Below, piece after piece: positions 42,510 to 50,615 of a stretch of DNA of 64,000 bases; the stretch's first letter is position 1, and every line of letters begins with the position of its first letter. The notes under the pieces were generated by a model that had not been told where the DNA came from, did no database searches, and saw nothing but the letters and a program-made list of their open reading frames with translations. Made by a program: the position numbers and the translations under genes. Source of the stretch: Streptomyces scopuliridis RB72 (GTDB lineage: Bacteria; Actinomycetota; Actinomycetes; Streptomycetales; Streptomycetaceae); NCBI RefSeq assembly GCF_000718095.1, contig NZ_JOEI01000008.1, positions 248,001 through 312,000 of the forward strand, in the 5' to 3' direction.

Positions 42510-42688
42510 GACGAGGCCGGCGCCGTAGGGTCGGCGTCATCGCGCGGCTCGTGGAGCGACGGAGGCAACGCCTCGCGTATCGACGGCTCCATCGTGCGCT
42601 GCTCAGCGCGTTCCAGGAACCGGATGAGGCCGTCTTGTTCGAGAGGATCTTCGGCCACGCCCCGCCGGAGGAGAAGCGCACGAGGTGA
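42506..42688 (+). CDS. Small basic hypothetical protein (third of three)
   Basis: 60 residues from GTG 42506, overlapping the previous stop. The start is strongly basic (R-R-G-R-R-R-R-V, L-V-E-R-R-R-Q-R-L-A-Y-R-R-L-H-R), followed by an amphipathic L-L-S-A-F-Q-E-P-D-E-A-V-L-F-E-R-I-F. A nucleic-acid-binding role would fit the charge but is unproven. It ends just before the left arm of the 174-bp inverted repeat. Confidence 0.45.
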   Translation: MRRGRRRRVGVIARLVERRRQRLAYRRLHRALLSAFQEPDEAVLFERIFGHAPPEEKRTR

Positions 42689-42710
42689 GCGCGGGTGCGG
42701 GTTCGTGCCG

Positions 42711-42884
42711 AGGGGTAGTCGGGGTGACCCGGTGCGTCCGATGGCGGGTGGGGGCCGCCCCTCAGGTTTCAGTTTCGCGGCTCCGGGTCGGGTGTCAAGG
42801 GCGCTCCTTCGTCGCGTCGGCTGCGCCGATTCCGCTTCGCTCCACCCTTGACACCCAACCCTCCACCGCAAGTGCAGCTTTGTG
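42711..42884 (+). repeat. 174-bp inverted repeat, left arm
   Basis: Complementary, without gaps, to 43209-43382. I count about 14 mismatches by eye, most of them in one patch near 42733-42740. The reading frames it contains are frame-shadow products of the repeat and are not supported as genes. Confidence 0.9.
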
Positions 42885-43208
42885 ACGGGCGAGGCGGCAA
42901 GTGGGTCGGTGAAAGGCCGTGATGTGTCCTGGGTCCCGGTTACCTGGCCGCACGACACATGACCGACCGGAGGAGCCCAGGAATAGGCCATCAAATCGGG
43001 ACATACAGGGCGAGTTGCAGGTATGCCCGCCAGCGGGCCGCCACCAGCGGGGCATGAGTCTCAACCACCCACCCACACAAGCCCGCTGAGCCGGTGCCGG
43101 GCCGCCCCATTCCACTGATGCGCCCCCCACCACCGGCCAGAAGGCCGGGAACGGACCCCAGGAACAAGGGTGCTTCCCCGGGGACCCCTCCCCCCGGGGC
43201 CGCCCCTC
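42885..43208. other. 324-bp centre of the inverted-repeat element
   Basis: No gene is supported here. The sequence is GC-rich with several short CCCGG and GGCCGG motifs and has no transposase-like frame. With the two arms it makes a 672-base palindromic element between the small genes and a membrane-protein gene. It could be a miniature transposon (MITE) or other non-autonomous repeat. Confidence 0.6.
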
Positions 43209-43382
43209 CACAAAGCTGCACTTGCGGTGGAGGGGCGGGTGTCAAGGGTGAAGCGAAGCGGAATCGGCGGAGCCGACGCGACGAAGGAGCGCCCTTGACG
43301 CCCGACCCGGAGCCGCGAAACTGAAACCTGAGGGGCGGCCCCCACCCGCCATGACGGATTCCGGGTCACCCCGATTACCCCT
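43209..43382 (-). repeat. 174-bp inverted repeat, right arm
   Basis: Reverse complement of 42711-42884 at about 92 percent by eye, with equal length and no indels. The arm ends 14 bases before the stop of the converging membrane-protein gene at 43396. Confidence 0.9.
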
Positions 43383-43395
43383 CGCCCCCCGGGCC

Positions 43396-43989
43396 TCACA
43401 TCGCGCTGAGCGAGCGCGCGTAGCTGATCTGGCCCATGACCATCTGGAACGTGCCCGCGTGGTTGGCCGGGATCATGGTCGAGTGGTGCTTGCCGCCGCT
43501 GGTGACCGTGACCTGGATGAAGCCCGTCGTCGTCTTCTCCTTCATCAGAAGGAAGAGCAGCCCGAGCAGACAGAAGATGAAGAAGACGATGGCCAGGATG
43601 ATGGCGTGCGTCGGGATCTTCTCCTCCGTGCGCGACATGTCCGTCGCGTTCCAGACCGCGCCCCTCAGAGGCAGCGTGCCCGACGGGGTGATGATCGAGT
43701 CGCCCACGACCGTGATGTCACCGATCGAGACCAGCGGCGTTCCGGCGGCGCCCGCCGGTACCGGGTACGCGGCGCCGGACTGCGGATAGCCGTAGCCCGG
43801 GGCGGGGGCGGCGCCGGGGTAGCCGTAGCCGGCCGTGGCGCCCGGTGCTCCGTCGGCGAGCGTCGGGTTGGGGAAGTCGTACTCCGGGACCCCCGGCGAA
43901 CCGGCCGCGCCCGGCGTACCGGCCGGCGGGGTGCCCGGCGTCGGCCCCCATTTGTACTCGCCGTCCGCGTACGGATTGGGCTCAGTCAT
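43396..43989 (-). CDS. Membrane protein with Pro/Gly/Tyr-rich N-terminus
   Basis: 197 residues from ATG at 43989, with GGAGATGAAG upstream on the minus strand. The first 85 residues are low complexity rich in P, G, Y and A (T-P-G-T-P-P-A-G-T-P). Then comes a beta-like T-P-L-V-S-I-G-D-I-T-V-V-G-D-S-I-I-T-P-S-G segment, one strong span (I-I-L-A-I-V-F-F-I-F-C-L-L-G-L-L-F-L-L-M-K), and a C-terminal part ending S-Y-A-R-S-L-S-A-M. This is a common but unnamed Streptomyces membrane protein type. It is on the same strand as and downstream of the sdh operon, separated by a terminator hairpin. Confidence 0.82.
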   Translation of the reverse strand: MTEPNPYADGEYKWGPTPGTPPAGTPGAAGSPGVPEYDFPNPTLADGAPGATAGYGYPGAAPAPGYGYPQSGAAYPVPAGAAGTPLVSIGDITVVGDSIITPSGTLPLRGAVWNATDMSRTEEKIPTHAIILAIVFFIFCLLGLLFLLMKEKTTTGFIQVTVTSGGKHHSTMIPANHAGTFQMVMGQISYARSLSAM

Positions 43990-44054
43990 CTCTTCATCTC
44001 CCCGTTCCCCTGGGCCTGTCGGGCCTGTCGACAGGATCGATCCTGACACAAGAA

Positions 44055-44093
44055 GGGCTCGTTTCTGTATGTCGTACCCACAGAAACGAGCCC
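44055..44093 (-). terminator. Terminator of the sdhCDAB operon
   Basis: A perfect 13-bp stem GGGCTCGTTTCTG/CAGAAACGAGCCC (44055-44067 with 44081-44093) around 13 bases, lying 83 bases beyond the sdhB stop on the minus strand. Confidence 0.75.
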
Positions 44094-44102
44094 CTCCGAG
44101 CG

Positions 44103-44180
44103 CAGCGCTCAGACTCCAGCGCTCAGTCAGCGCTCAGACCCCAGCGCTCAGACCCCAGCGCTCAGACCCCAGCGCTCAGA
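44103..44180. repeat. Tandem CAGCGCTCAGACCC repeats at the sdhB stop
   Basis: Six units of 14 bases, two of them shortened to 11, lie between the sdhB stop codon (44176-44178, included in the last unit) and the terminator. Three units are identical. On the minus strand this is the start of the sdhB 3' untranslated region. Confidence 0.8.
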
Positions 44181-44964
44181 AGCGGCGCGTGATCAGCGCC
44201 CGCTTGACTTCCTGGATCGCCTTCGTGACCTCGATACCGCGCGGGCAGGCGTCCGTGCAGTTGAACGTCGTGCGGCAACGCCACACGCCGTCCTTGTCGT
44301 TGAGGATCTCAAGCCGCTGCTCCCCGGCCTCGTCACGCGAGTCGAAGATGAAGCGGTGCGCGTTCACGATCGCGGCGGGGCCGAAGTACTGCCCGTCGTT
44401 CCAGAAGACCGGGCACGACGACGTGCACGCCGCGCACAGGATGCACTTGGTGGTGTCGTCGAAGCGCTCGCGGTCCTCGGCGGACTGGAGCCGCTCGCGC
44501 GTCGGCTCGTTGCCGGTGGTGACGAGGAAGGGCATCACATCGCGGTACGCCTGGAAGAACGGGTCCATGTCCACGATCAGGTCCTTGAGGACCGTGAGTC
44601 CCTTTATGGCCTCGATCGTGACCGGCTTGCTGACGGCCCCGCTCTTGTCGAACGACACGATGTCCTTGATCAGCGTCTTGCACGCCAGCCGGTTACGGCC
44701 GTTGATCCGCATCGCGTCGGAGCCGCAGATGCCGTGCGCGCAGGAGCGCCGGAAGGTGAGCGTGCCGTCGACGTCCCACTTGATCTTGTGGAGGGCGTCG
44801 AGTACGCGCTCCTTCGGATCGATGTCGATCCGGAAGTCCTCCCACGAGGCGTCGGCGGAGACCTCGGGGTTGAAGCGGCGGATCCGGAACGTGACCGCGA
44901 TGAGGTGCGAGGAGGCGGAGTCCGCCTCCAGTGCCTCCAGCTTGTCCATGGTCGGGGTAGCCAT
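44176..44964 (-). CDS. sdhB: Succinate dehydrogenase iron-sulphur subunit
   Basis: 262 residues from ATG at 44964, sharing one base with the sdhA stop (TGATG). It carries electrons from the flavin to the membrane quinone site. All cluster ligands are present: [2Fe-2S] C-A-H-G-I-C-G-S-D with the later C-K, [4Fe-4S] C-I-L-C-A-A-C-T-S-S-C-P, and [3Fe-4S] C-R-T-T-F-N-C-T-D-A-C-P-R-G-I. Length and gene order are normal for the actinobacterial enzyme. The tandem repeats begin at the stop codon. Confidence 0.97.
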   Translation of the reverse strand: MATPTMDKLEALEADSASSHLIAVTFRIRRFNPEVSADASWEDFRIDIDPKERVLDALHKIKWDVDGTLTFRRSCAHGICGSDAMRINGRNRLACKTLIKDIVSFDKSGAVSKPVTIEAIKGLTVLKDLIVDMDPFFQAYRDVMPFLVTTGNEPTRERLQSAEDRERFDDTTKCILCAACTSSCPVFWNDGQYFGPAAIVNAHRFIFDSRDEAGEQRLEILNDKDGVWRCRTTFNCTDACPRGIEVTKAIQEVKRALITRRF

Positions 44965-46718
44965 CAGTACTTACGCTCCATCGGCTGGTAGCGGGTCTGG
45001 ACGACCGGCTTGTAGTCGAGCCTGATCGACTCGGTGCCGTCGTCGCCCACCTCGCGGTACGCCATGGTGTGGCGCATGAAGTTGACGTCGTCGCGGTTCG
45101 GGTAGTCCTCGCGGTAGTGGCCGCCGCGCGATTCCTTGCGCGCCAGGGCCGAGGTCGCCATCACCTCGGCGAGGTCGAGCAGGTTGCCCAGCTCGATGGC
45201 CTCCAGCAGGTCCGTGTTGAACCGCTTGCCCTTGTCCTGGACGGACACGTTCAGGTAGCGCTCGCGCAGCTCGGCGATCTTCGCGACCGCCGTCTTGATC
45301 GTCTGCTCGGTGCGGAACACCATCACATTGGCGTCCATGCACTCCTGGAGCTCCAGGCGCAGCGTGGCGACACGCTCCTTGCCCGTGGAGTTCCGCAGCC
45401 GCTCGACCTGGGCCTCGACCAGCGACGCCGGGTCCTCGGGAAGCTCGACGTAGTCGTGCTTCGCCGCGTACTCGGCGGCGGCGATGCCGGAACGGCGTCC
45501 GAAGACGTTGATGTCCAGCAGCGAGTTGGTGCCCAGCCGGTTGGCGCCGTGCACCGAGACGCACGCGACCTCGCCGGCCGCGTACAGACCGGGAACGACC
45601 GTCGTGTTGTCCGCGAGGACCTCACCCTGGACGTTGGTGGGGATGCCGCCCATGGCGTAGTGCGCGGTCGGCTGGATCGGGATCGGGTCCGTGTACGGCT
45701 CGATGCCCAGGTACGTACGGGCGAACTCGGTGATGTCGGGCAACTTGGCGTCCAGCTGCTCCGGCGGCAGGTGCGTCAGGTCCAGATAGACGTGGTCGCC
45801 CTCGGGACCGCAGCCGCGGCCCTCGCGGATCTCCGTGTAGATGGAGCGCGAGACGACATCGCGCGAGGCGAGGTCCTTCATGACGGGCGCGTACTTCTCC
45901 ATGAAGCGCTCGCCGTCCTTGTTGCGCAGGATGCCGCCCTCACCGCGGGCGCCCTCCGTGAGCAGGATGCCCATGCGCCAGATGCCCGTCGGGTGGAACT
46001 GGAAGAACTCCATGTCCTCCAGCGGCAGTCCGCGCCGGTAGCAGGCGGCCTGGCCGTCACCGGTGAGGGTGTGCGCGTTGGAGGTCACCTTGAAGAACTT
46101 GCCGGTGCCGCCGGACGCGTAGATGACCGCCTTCGCCTGGAAGACATGGATCTCGCCGGTGGCCAGCTCGTACGCCACGACTCCGGCGGACACCTTGACG
46201 CCGTCGACCTCGGTCAGCAGCTGGTCCAGGACGTAGAACTCGTTGAAGAACTCCACGCCCTCCTTGACGCAGTTCTGGTACAGCGTCTGGAGGATCATGT
46301 GGCCCGTACGGTCCGCGGCGTAGCAGGACCGGCGGACCGGCGCCTCGCCGTGGTTACGGGAGTGACCGCCGAAGCGGCGCTGGTCGATGGCGCCGTCCGG
46401 CGTCCGGTTGAACGGCAGGCCCATCTTCTCCAGGTCGAGGACGGCGTCGATGGCCTCCTTCGCCAGGATCTCGGCGGCGTCCTGGTCGACCAGGTAGTCG
46501 CCGCCCTTGATCGTGTCGAAGGTGTGCCACTCCCAGTTGTCCTCCTCCACGTTGGCGAGCGCGGCGGCCATGCCGCCCTGCGCGGCGCCCGTGTGGGACC
46601 GGGTCGGGTACAGCTTCGTCAGCACGGCGGTACGGCTGCGCTTGGTCGACTCGATGGCCGCGCGCATACCGGCGCCACCGGCGCCGACGATGACGGTGTC
46701 GTACTTATGGATCTTCAT
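44964..46718 (-). CDS. sdhA: Succinate dehydrogenase flavoprotein subunit
   Basis: 584 residues from ATG at 46718. It oxidises succinate to fumarate on covalently bound FAD. The N-terminal D-T-V-I-V-G-A-G-G-A-G-M-R-A-A is the FAD loop, R-S-H-T-G-A-A-Q-G-G contains the flavin-linked histidine, and H-P-T-G-I-W and R-R-F-G-G-H-S carry substrate-binding residues. Length matches the family. It lies between sdhD (19 bases upstream) and sdhB, forming the TCA and respiratory-chain complex II operon. Confidence 0.98.
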   Translation of the reverse strand: MKIHKYDTVIVGAGGAGMRAAIESTKRSRTAVLTKLYPTRSHTGAAQGGMAAALANVEEDNWEWHTFDTIKGGDYLVDQDAAEILAKEAIDAVLDLEKMGLPFNRTPDGAIDQRRFGGHSRNHGEAPVRRSCYAADRTGHMILQTLYQNCVKEGVEFFNEFYVLDQLLTEVDGVKVSAGVVAYELATGEIHVFQAKAVIYASGGTGKFFKVTSNAHTLTGDGQAACYRRGLPLEDMEFFQFHPTGIWRMGILLTEGARGEGGILRNKDGERFMEKYAPVMKDLASRDVVSRSIYTEIREGRGCGPEGDHVYLDLTHLPPEQLDAKLPDITEFARTYLGIEPYTDPIPIQPTAHYAMGGIPTNVQGEVLADNTTVVPGLYAAGEVACVSVHGANRLGTNSLLDINVFGRRSGIAAAEYAAKHDYVELPEDPASLVEAQVERLRNSTGKERVATLRLELQECMDANVMVFRTEQTIKTAVAKIAELRERYLNVSVQDKGKRFNTDLLEAIELGNLLDLAEVMATSALARKESRGGHYREDYPNRDDVNFMRHTMAYREVGDDGTESIRLDYKPVVQTRYQPMERKY

Positions 46719-46737
46719 TGTCTCGTCAGCCCCGGCT

Positions 46738-47229
46738 TTAGCGGATGTTCGGGTCGAAGGTGAAGATCACCAGCGAGCCCAGAAGGATGGTGAACACCGT
46801 GGCGGTGTACAGCAGGCCCTTGAGCCACAGGCGCGTGTTGGCGCGCTCCGCGTAGTCGTTGATGATCGTACGGAGGCCATTCGCCCCGTGAAGCATCGCC
46901 AGCCACAGCATCAGCAGGTCCCAGACCTGCCAGAACGGGGAGGCCCAGCGGCCGGCCACGAAGGCGAAGCCGATCTTGGACACGCCGCCGTCCAGCACCA
47001 GCTGGATCAGCAGGTGACCGATGACCAGCACGACCAGCACGACGCCGGACAGCCGCATGAAGAGCCACGCGGCCATCTCGAAGTTGCCGCGGGTCGCCTT
47101 CGGGGTCTTGTTGGTCCGCTGGCGCGGCGCCTCGATGACGGGCGCCGGGTGATCGACGTCGTACAGGCTCTCGCCCTCGACGACACCGATCGCGGAAGAG
47201 GTCTCAGTGACTGCGTTGTTGGAAGACAT
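46738..47229 (-). CDS. sdhD: Succinate dehydrogenase hydrophobic membrane anchor
   Basis: 163 residues from ATG at 47229. After a 50-residue polar start come three membrane spans: W-L-F-M-R-L-S-G-V-V-L-V-V-L-V-I-G-H near residue 54, V-W-D-L-L-M-L-W-L-A-M-L-H near 100, and L-Y-T-A-T-V-F-T-I-L-L-G-S-L-V near 135. H-G-A-N-G-L-R-T-I-I-N-D-Y is the conserved haem/quinone region. It anchors the SdhAB module with SdhC. The long hydrophilic N-terminus is common in Streptomyces. Confidence 0.93.
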   Translation of the reverse strand: MSSNNAVTETSSAIGVVEGESLYDVDHPAPVIEAPRQRTNKTPKATRGNFEMAAWLFMRLSGVVLVVLVIGHLLIQLVLDGGVSKIGFAFVAGRWASPFWQVWDLLMLWLAMLHGANGLRTIINDYAERANTRLWLKGLLYTATVFTILLGSLVIFTFDPNIR

Positions 47230-47239
47230 CGGCGGACTC

Positions 47240-47620
47240 TCAGCTCCCGAAGACTTCGCGCACGGCGTGGCCGAGCACGGGGTAGAGGGCGCCGACCATC
47301 AGGATGAACCAGATGCCCACGGCGGACCACAGCATCTGCTTCTGGTAGCGCGGGCCCTTGGACCAGAAGTCCACGGCGATGACGCGCAGGCCGTTGAGCG
47401 CGTGGAAGAGAATGGCGGCCACAAGGCCGTACTCGAGCAGCGCTACCACCGGCGTCTTATAGATCGCGACGGTGTCGTCGTATGCCTCGGGTGAGACACG
47501 GACGAGAGCGGTGTCCAGCACGTGAACGAACAGGAAGAAGAAGATGAGCACGCCGGTGACTCGATGAGCCACCCACGACCACATTCCTTCCCGGCCGCGG
47601 TACAGCGTTCCAGCCGGCAC
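47240..47620 (-). CDS. sdhC: Succinate dehydrogenase cytochrome b556 subunit
   Basis: 126 residues from GTG at 47620, preceded by GGAGG at 9 bases on the minus strand. S-W-V-A-H-R-V-T-G-V-L-I-F-F-F-L-F-V-H is the family signature with the quinone-side Ser/His/Arg, and H-A-L-N-G-L-R-V-I-A-V-D-F-W holds the probable haem ligand. Three spans. It is the first gene of the sdhCDAB operon; the promoter must lie in the 196 bases up to 47816, where no other feature is seen. Confidence 0.95.
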   Translation of the reverse strand: MPAGTLYRGREGMWSWVAHRVTGVLIFFFLFVHVLDTALVRVSPEAYDDTVAIYKTPVVALLEYGLVAAILFHALNGLRVIAVDFWSKGPRYQKQMLWSAVGIWFILMVGALYPVLGHAVREVFGS

Positions 47621-47816
47621 GGAAAAACCCTCCGGGAGCGGGGATCGGGGCCGGCCGCCATCTTCTACTCAATCAAGCACAGTGGTGTCGGTCGCGCCCG
47701 GCCGGGTACGGTCCACCGGCCCCGGCCATCGTAGCGACGACTTGTCGGTTCGTTCGCCCGGGGGCCCATAGGTGTGATCAAACAGGCAATCAAACAGCCA
47801 CGGACGGGCTATCGGA

Positions 47817-48635
47817 TCAGCCTGAATGCCCGCTTGCGCTTGCGGTTCCCGCCGCGGTCCCGGCGGCTCCGGCTATGCAGTCGGCCGCGACCGCGGTGGA
47901 GCGGGCCGCTCCCGCGGTAGGGCCGGCCGCTCCCGCGGCGAGGCCGGAAGCGAGCAGGCGGGCCAGCCGGCCCCGGGCGAGTCGGCGCAGCTCGTCGGCG
48001 GAGACGGACCGCTCGTGGTCCGGGTCGTGGGAGAGCCGGGCGCGGATACCGGCCAGCACGTGGTCGAGATACTCCTCCGGGCGGTGACCGTCGAGGCTGA
48101 TCACGAAGGCGTGGCCGAAGCTGCTCTCGTACGCGGCGTGCGCGGCGCGCAGCGCGGTCCTGGCCGCGGCGGGCGCGCTGTGGGGCGGCCCCGAGGACGA
48201 TTCGGCGGCGAGCGCCTCGGCGAGGTCGGCGTGGGAGAGGTCGTAGCTCGCCTCATCGGAGCCCGCGAGCAGCGAGTCGACATCGTGGTACGGGCGGTGC
48301 GCGGCCATCCGCTGCGCCCAGCGGCGGCTGCCGCAGCAGGCGAGCAGCGCGGCCTCGGCGACACCCGGCGGGAGGGCGTTGAAACGGCGGAGGCCGTCCG
48401 TGTGGACATCGGCGGGGCCGGTCGGGCGGCGGGTATGGGACGCGCGGGACAGCGTGGGCTCCTCGAACGCGGCGGGACAGCTGCGGTGTGACAGAAGTGG
48501 TGCGCCATGCGCAGTGCGTGAGGGACGCGATGGGCGGACGGGACGACGGGCGACGGCGGGCGTACGGGACGGCGGGCGTACGGGACGGCGACGGGCGTAT
48601 GAGCAGACGTGATCAGGCGCGATGTGGTTGAGCAC
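47817..48635 (-). CDS. uraD: OHCU decarboxylase (uricase pathway)
   Basis: The OHCU_decarbox core is clear between about residues 80 and 235: L-R-R-F-N-A-L-P-P-G-V-A-E-A-A-L-L-A-C-C-G-S-R-R-W-A, A-A-H-R-P-Y, A-A-Y-E-S-S-F-G-H-A-F-V-I, and R-P-E-E-Y-L-D-H-V-L. It converts 2-oxo-4-hydroxy-4-carboxy-5-ureidoimidazoline to S-allantoin. The only in-frame ATG is at 48635, which would add an 80-residue Pro/Arg/Ser stretch not seen in the family; no GTG or ATG lies closer, so the true start is uncertain. The C-terminal 40 residues are Ala/Gly repeats. No uricase or hydroxyisourate hydrolase gene is adjacent. Confidence 0.78.
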   Translation of the reverse strand: MLNHIAPDHVCSYARRRPVRPPSRTPAVARRPVRPSRPSRTAHGAPLLSHRSCPAAFEEPTLSRASHTRRPTGPADVHTDGLRRFNALPPGVAEAALLACCGSRRWAQRMAAHRPYHDVDSLLAGSDEASYDLSHADLAEALAAESSSGPPHSAPAAARTALRAAHAAYESSFGHAFVISLDGHRPEEYLDHVLAGIRARLSHDPDHERSVSADELRRLARGRLARLLASGLAAGAAGPTAGAARSTAVAADCIAGAAGTAAGTASASGHSG

Positions 48636-48807
48636 GGAGTGGCGATTGCGTCGTAAACGTTATCGACGCCCCGCGGAGGACGTCCGACGGATGCGCGATT
48701 TTCACCCGGATGGGAGAGTTTCGACGCGCGAGATGGACGCCGCCGTGCGACCTTCGCCGTAATCGTGTCGCACGTTCGCTGGACAGCCGCATACAGGAGG
48801 TTTACGA

Positions 48808-50442
48808 GTGATGTCGCCATCAAAGGGTGCCCGGGCCGCCGGAGCGGCCGTCGCGCTGGCCGCCGCCGTCTCGGTGTCGGCATGTGGTTCCTCGGGCATG
48901 GGTTCAGGTTCACCGGGTGACGCGCGGTCGCAGGACGCGTCCACCTCCGGCCAGGCGGATCGTTCCGCCGCGAGCCCCACCACCTCGCCGTCACCCACCC
49001 GGTCGTATCCGCTCTCGACCGCGCCGCGCGGCATACCCTCCGTACGGAAGCACGAGGCGGCGCGCGGTCCCGGCTGGCGACCCGCCTCGAACAGCGGGGT
49101 CGTCATAGCCAAGGGCAGTGAGGGCCTCGCCGACGAGGGCAAGCTGCTCGCCAAGGAGCTGAAGATCGGCTACCGGGGCGCGGTCGCGGCCGGGCCCGGC
49201 GATGTCGAGCTGGCGCTGAAGAGCGGCAGCGGCTCCGCGGAGTCGTACACGCTCACCACGAGCGGCGGCCGGGTGCGGATCACCGGACCCGACCAGGCCG
49301 GGGTCTTCTACGGCACCCGCACGCTCAAGCAGTCCATACGCGCCGACGGCGTGATGCCGGAGGGTGTCGTACAGGACAGCCCCGCCCGCCCGCAGCGCGG
49401 GCTGAACCTCGACATCGCCCGCAAGTACTACTCGCCGGGCTGGATCGAGGCCCGGATGCGCGAGATGGCCGACCTCAAGCTCAACATGCTGGGTCTGCAC
49501 TTCTCCGACGACCAGGGCTTCCGCATCGAGTCCACCACCCATCCGGAGATCGTCTCCGCGCAGCATCTCTCCAAGGCCGACGTCAAGAAGATCCTTGAGC
49601 TCGGCGACCAGCTGCACATCACCGTCGTCCCGGAGATCGACTCACCGGGACACCTGGGAGCGGTGCTGCGCGCTCATCCCTCGCTCCAGCTGCGCAACGT
49701 GAACGGGGTGGCCACGAAGGGCGCGATCGACATCTCGCAGCCCGCGGCGGCGAAGCTCGTGGACGAGCTGGACCGTGAGTTCGCCCAGCTGTTCCACGGG
49801 CCGTACTGGAACCTCGGCGCCGACGAGTACCAGGCGCTGGTGGTGGCCAACCCCGAGGCGTCGTTCCCCAAGCTGGCGAAGCTCGCCGTCCAGAAGTACG
49901 GGCCGAACGCCAAGGTCCAGGATCTGACGACCGCCTGGACGAACGACCGGGCTGCCGCGCTCGCTCCGTACAAGAAGAAGTTCAAGGTCTGGAACGACGG
50001 CCTCTTCCGGGGCGGTGTCGTGAAGGCCGATCCGGCCCTGGAGGTCCAGTACTGGACGGGCAGGGAGATCGGGGCCCGGCCTCCCGTGGAGTATCTGAAC
50101 GAGGGGCGCAAGGTCGTGAACTTCAACGACGAGTACCTGTACTACGTGCTCGGCCAGCCGAACAACTTCATCTACCCGACCGGGAAGCGGATCTACGAGG
50201 AGTGGACCCCGCTGGTCCTGCGCGGGACGACGCCGGTGCCCGAGCGCTACTCGAAGCAGATCCAGGGCGGTCTGTTCGCGGTCTGGGGCGACTTCCCGAA
50301 CGCGCAGACCCAGGACCAGGTGGCGAACGGGATCAGGCTGCCGCTGGCGGCGACGGCCCAGAAGCTGTGGAACCCGGCCAAACCGACCCTGAGCTGGAGC
50401 GAGTTCCAGTCCCTGGCGGTGAAGGTGACCAGCGCCGGGTGA
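48808..50442 (+). CDS. Beta-N-acetylhexosaminidase lipoprotein (glycoside hydrolase family 20)
   Basis: 544 residues from GTG 48808 (AGGAGG 7 bases upstream); the adjacent ATG 48811 is equally usable. A lipoprotein signal ends at V-S-A-C with C26. A GH20b-like region (about 110-190) precedes the TIM barrel: R-G-L-N-L-D-I-A-R-K-Y-Y-S, M-L-G-L-H-F-S-D-D-Q-G-F-R-I-E-S, and the catalytic pair D339-E340 in L-G-A-D-E-Y, where many relatives have H-x-G-G-D-E. It would release terminal GlcNAc from chitin or peptidoglycan fragments outside the cell. A hairpin follows. Confidence 0.9.
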   Translation: MMSPSKGARAAGAAVALAAAVSVSACGSSGMGSGSPGDARSQDASTSGQADRSAASPTTSPSPTRSYPLSTAPRGIPSVRKHEAARGPGWRPASNSGVVIAKGSEGLADEGKLLAKELKIGYRGAVAAGPGDVELALKSGSGSAESYTLTTSGGRVRITGPDQAGVFYGTRTLKQSIRADGVMPEGVVQDSPARPQRGLNLDIARKYYSPGWIEARMREMADLKLNMLGLHFSDDQGFRIESTTHPEIVSAQHLSKADVKKILELGDQLHITVVPEIDSPGHLGAVLRAHPSLQLRNVNGVATKGAIDISQPAAAKLVDELDREFAQLFHGPYWNLGADEYQALVVANPEASFPKLAKLAVQKYGPNAKVQDLTTAWTNDRAAALAPYKKKFKVWNDGLFRGGVVKADPALEVQYWTGREIGARPPVEYLNEGRKVVNFNDEYLYYVLGQPNNFIYPTGKRIYEEWTPLVLRGTTPVPERYSKQIQGGLFAVWGDFPNAQTQDQVANGIRLPLAATAQKLWNPAKPTLSWSEFQSLAVKVTSAG

Positions 50443-50461
50443 CCGGCTGAGATGTGGGGCG

Positions 50462-50498
50462 GGTGCGGCAGGCGCGAGAGTACGGCGCCTGCCGCACC
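50462..50498 (+). terminator. Terminator of the hexosaminidase gene
   Basis: A perfect 14-bp stem, GGTGCGGCAGGCGC (50462-50475) with GCGCCTGCCGCACC (50485-50498), around a 9-base loop, 19 bases after the stop. Confidence 0.85.
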
Positions 50499-50615
50499 GC
50501 TCGTTGTGGATGAAAGGTGGCGGCCTTGTGGTGGATTCGTGTCGCCCGAGGCCGGGGGCTTACGGGCCGAGTGAGGCTGTAGCCCACATATGCGTGGGTA
50601 CGGGGGGAGCGGGTT

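Noticed and set aside
42594..43399. Several frames inside the inverted-repeat arms that look like proteins
   Set aside because: They mirror each other through the repeat, have no ribosome-binding sites and show no protein pattern; the structure is explained by the DNA repeat.
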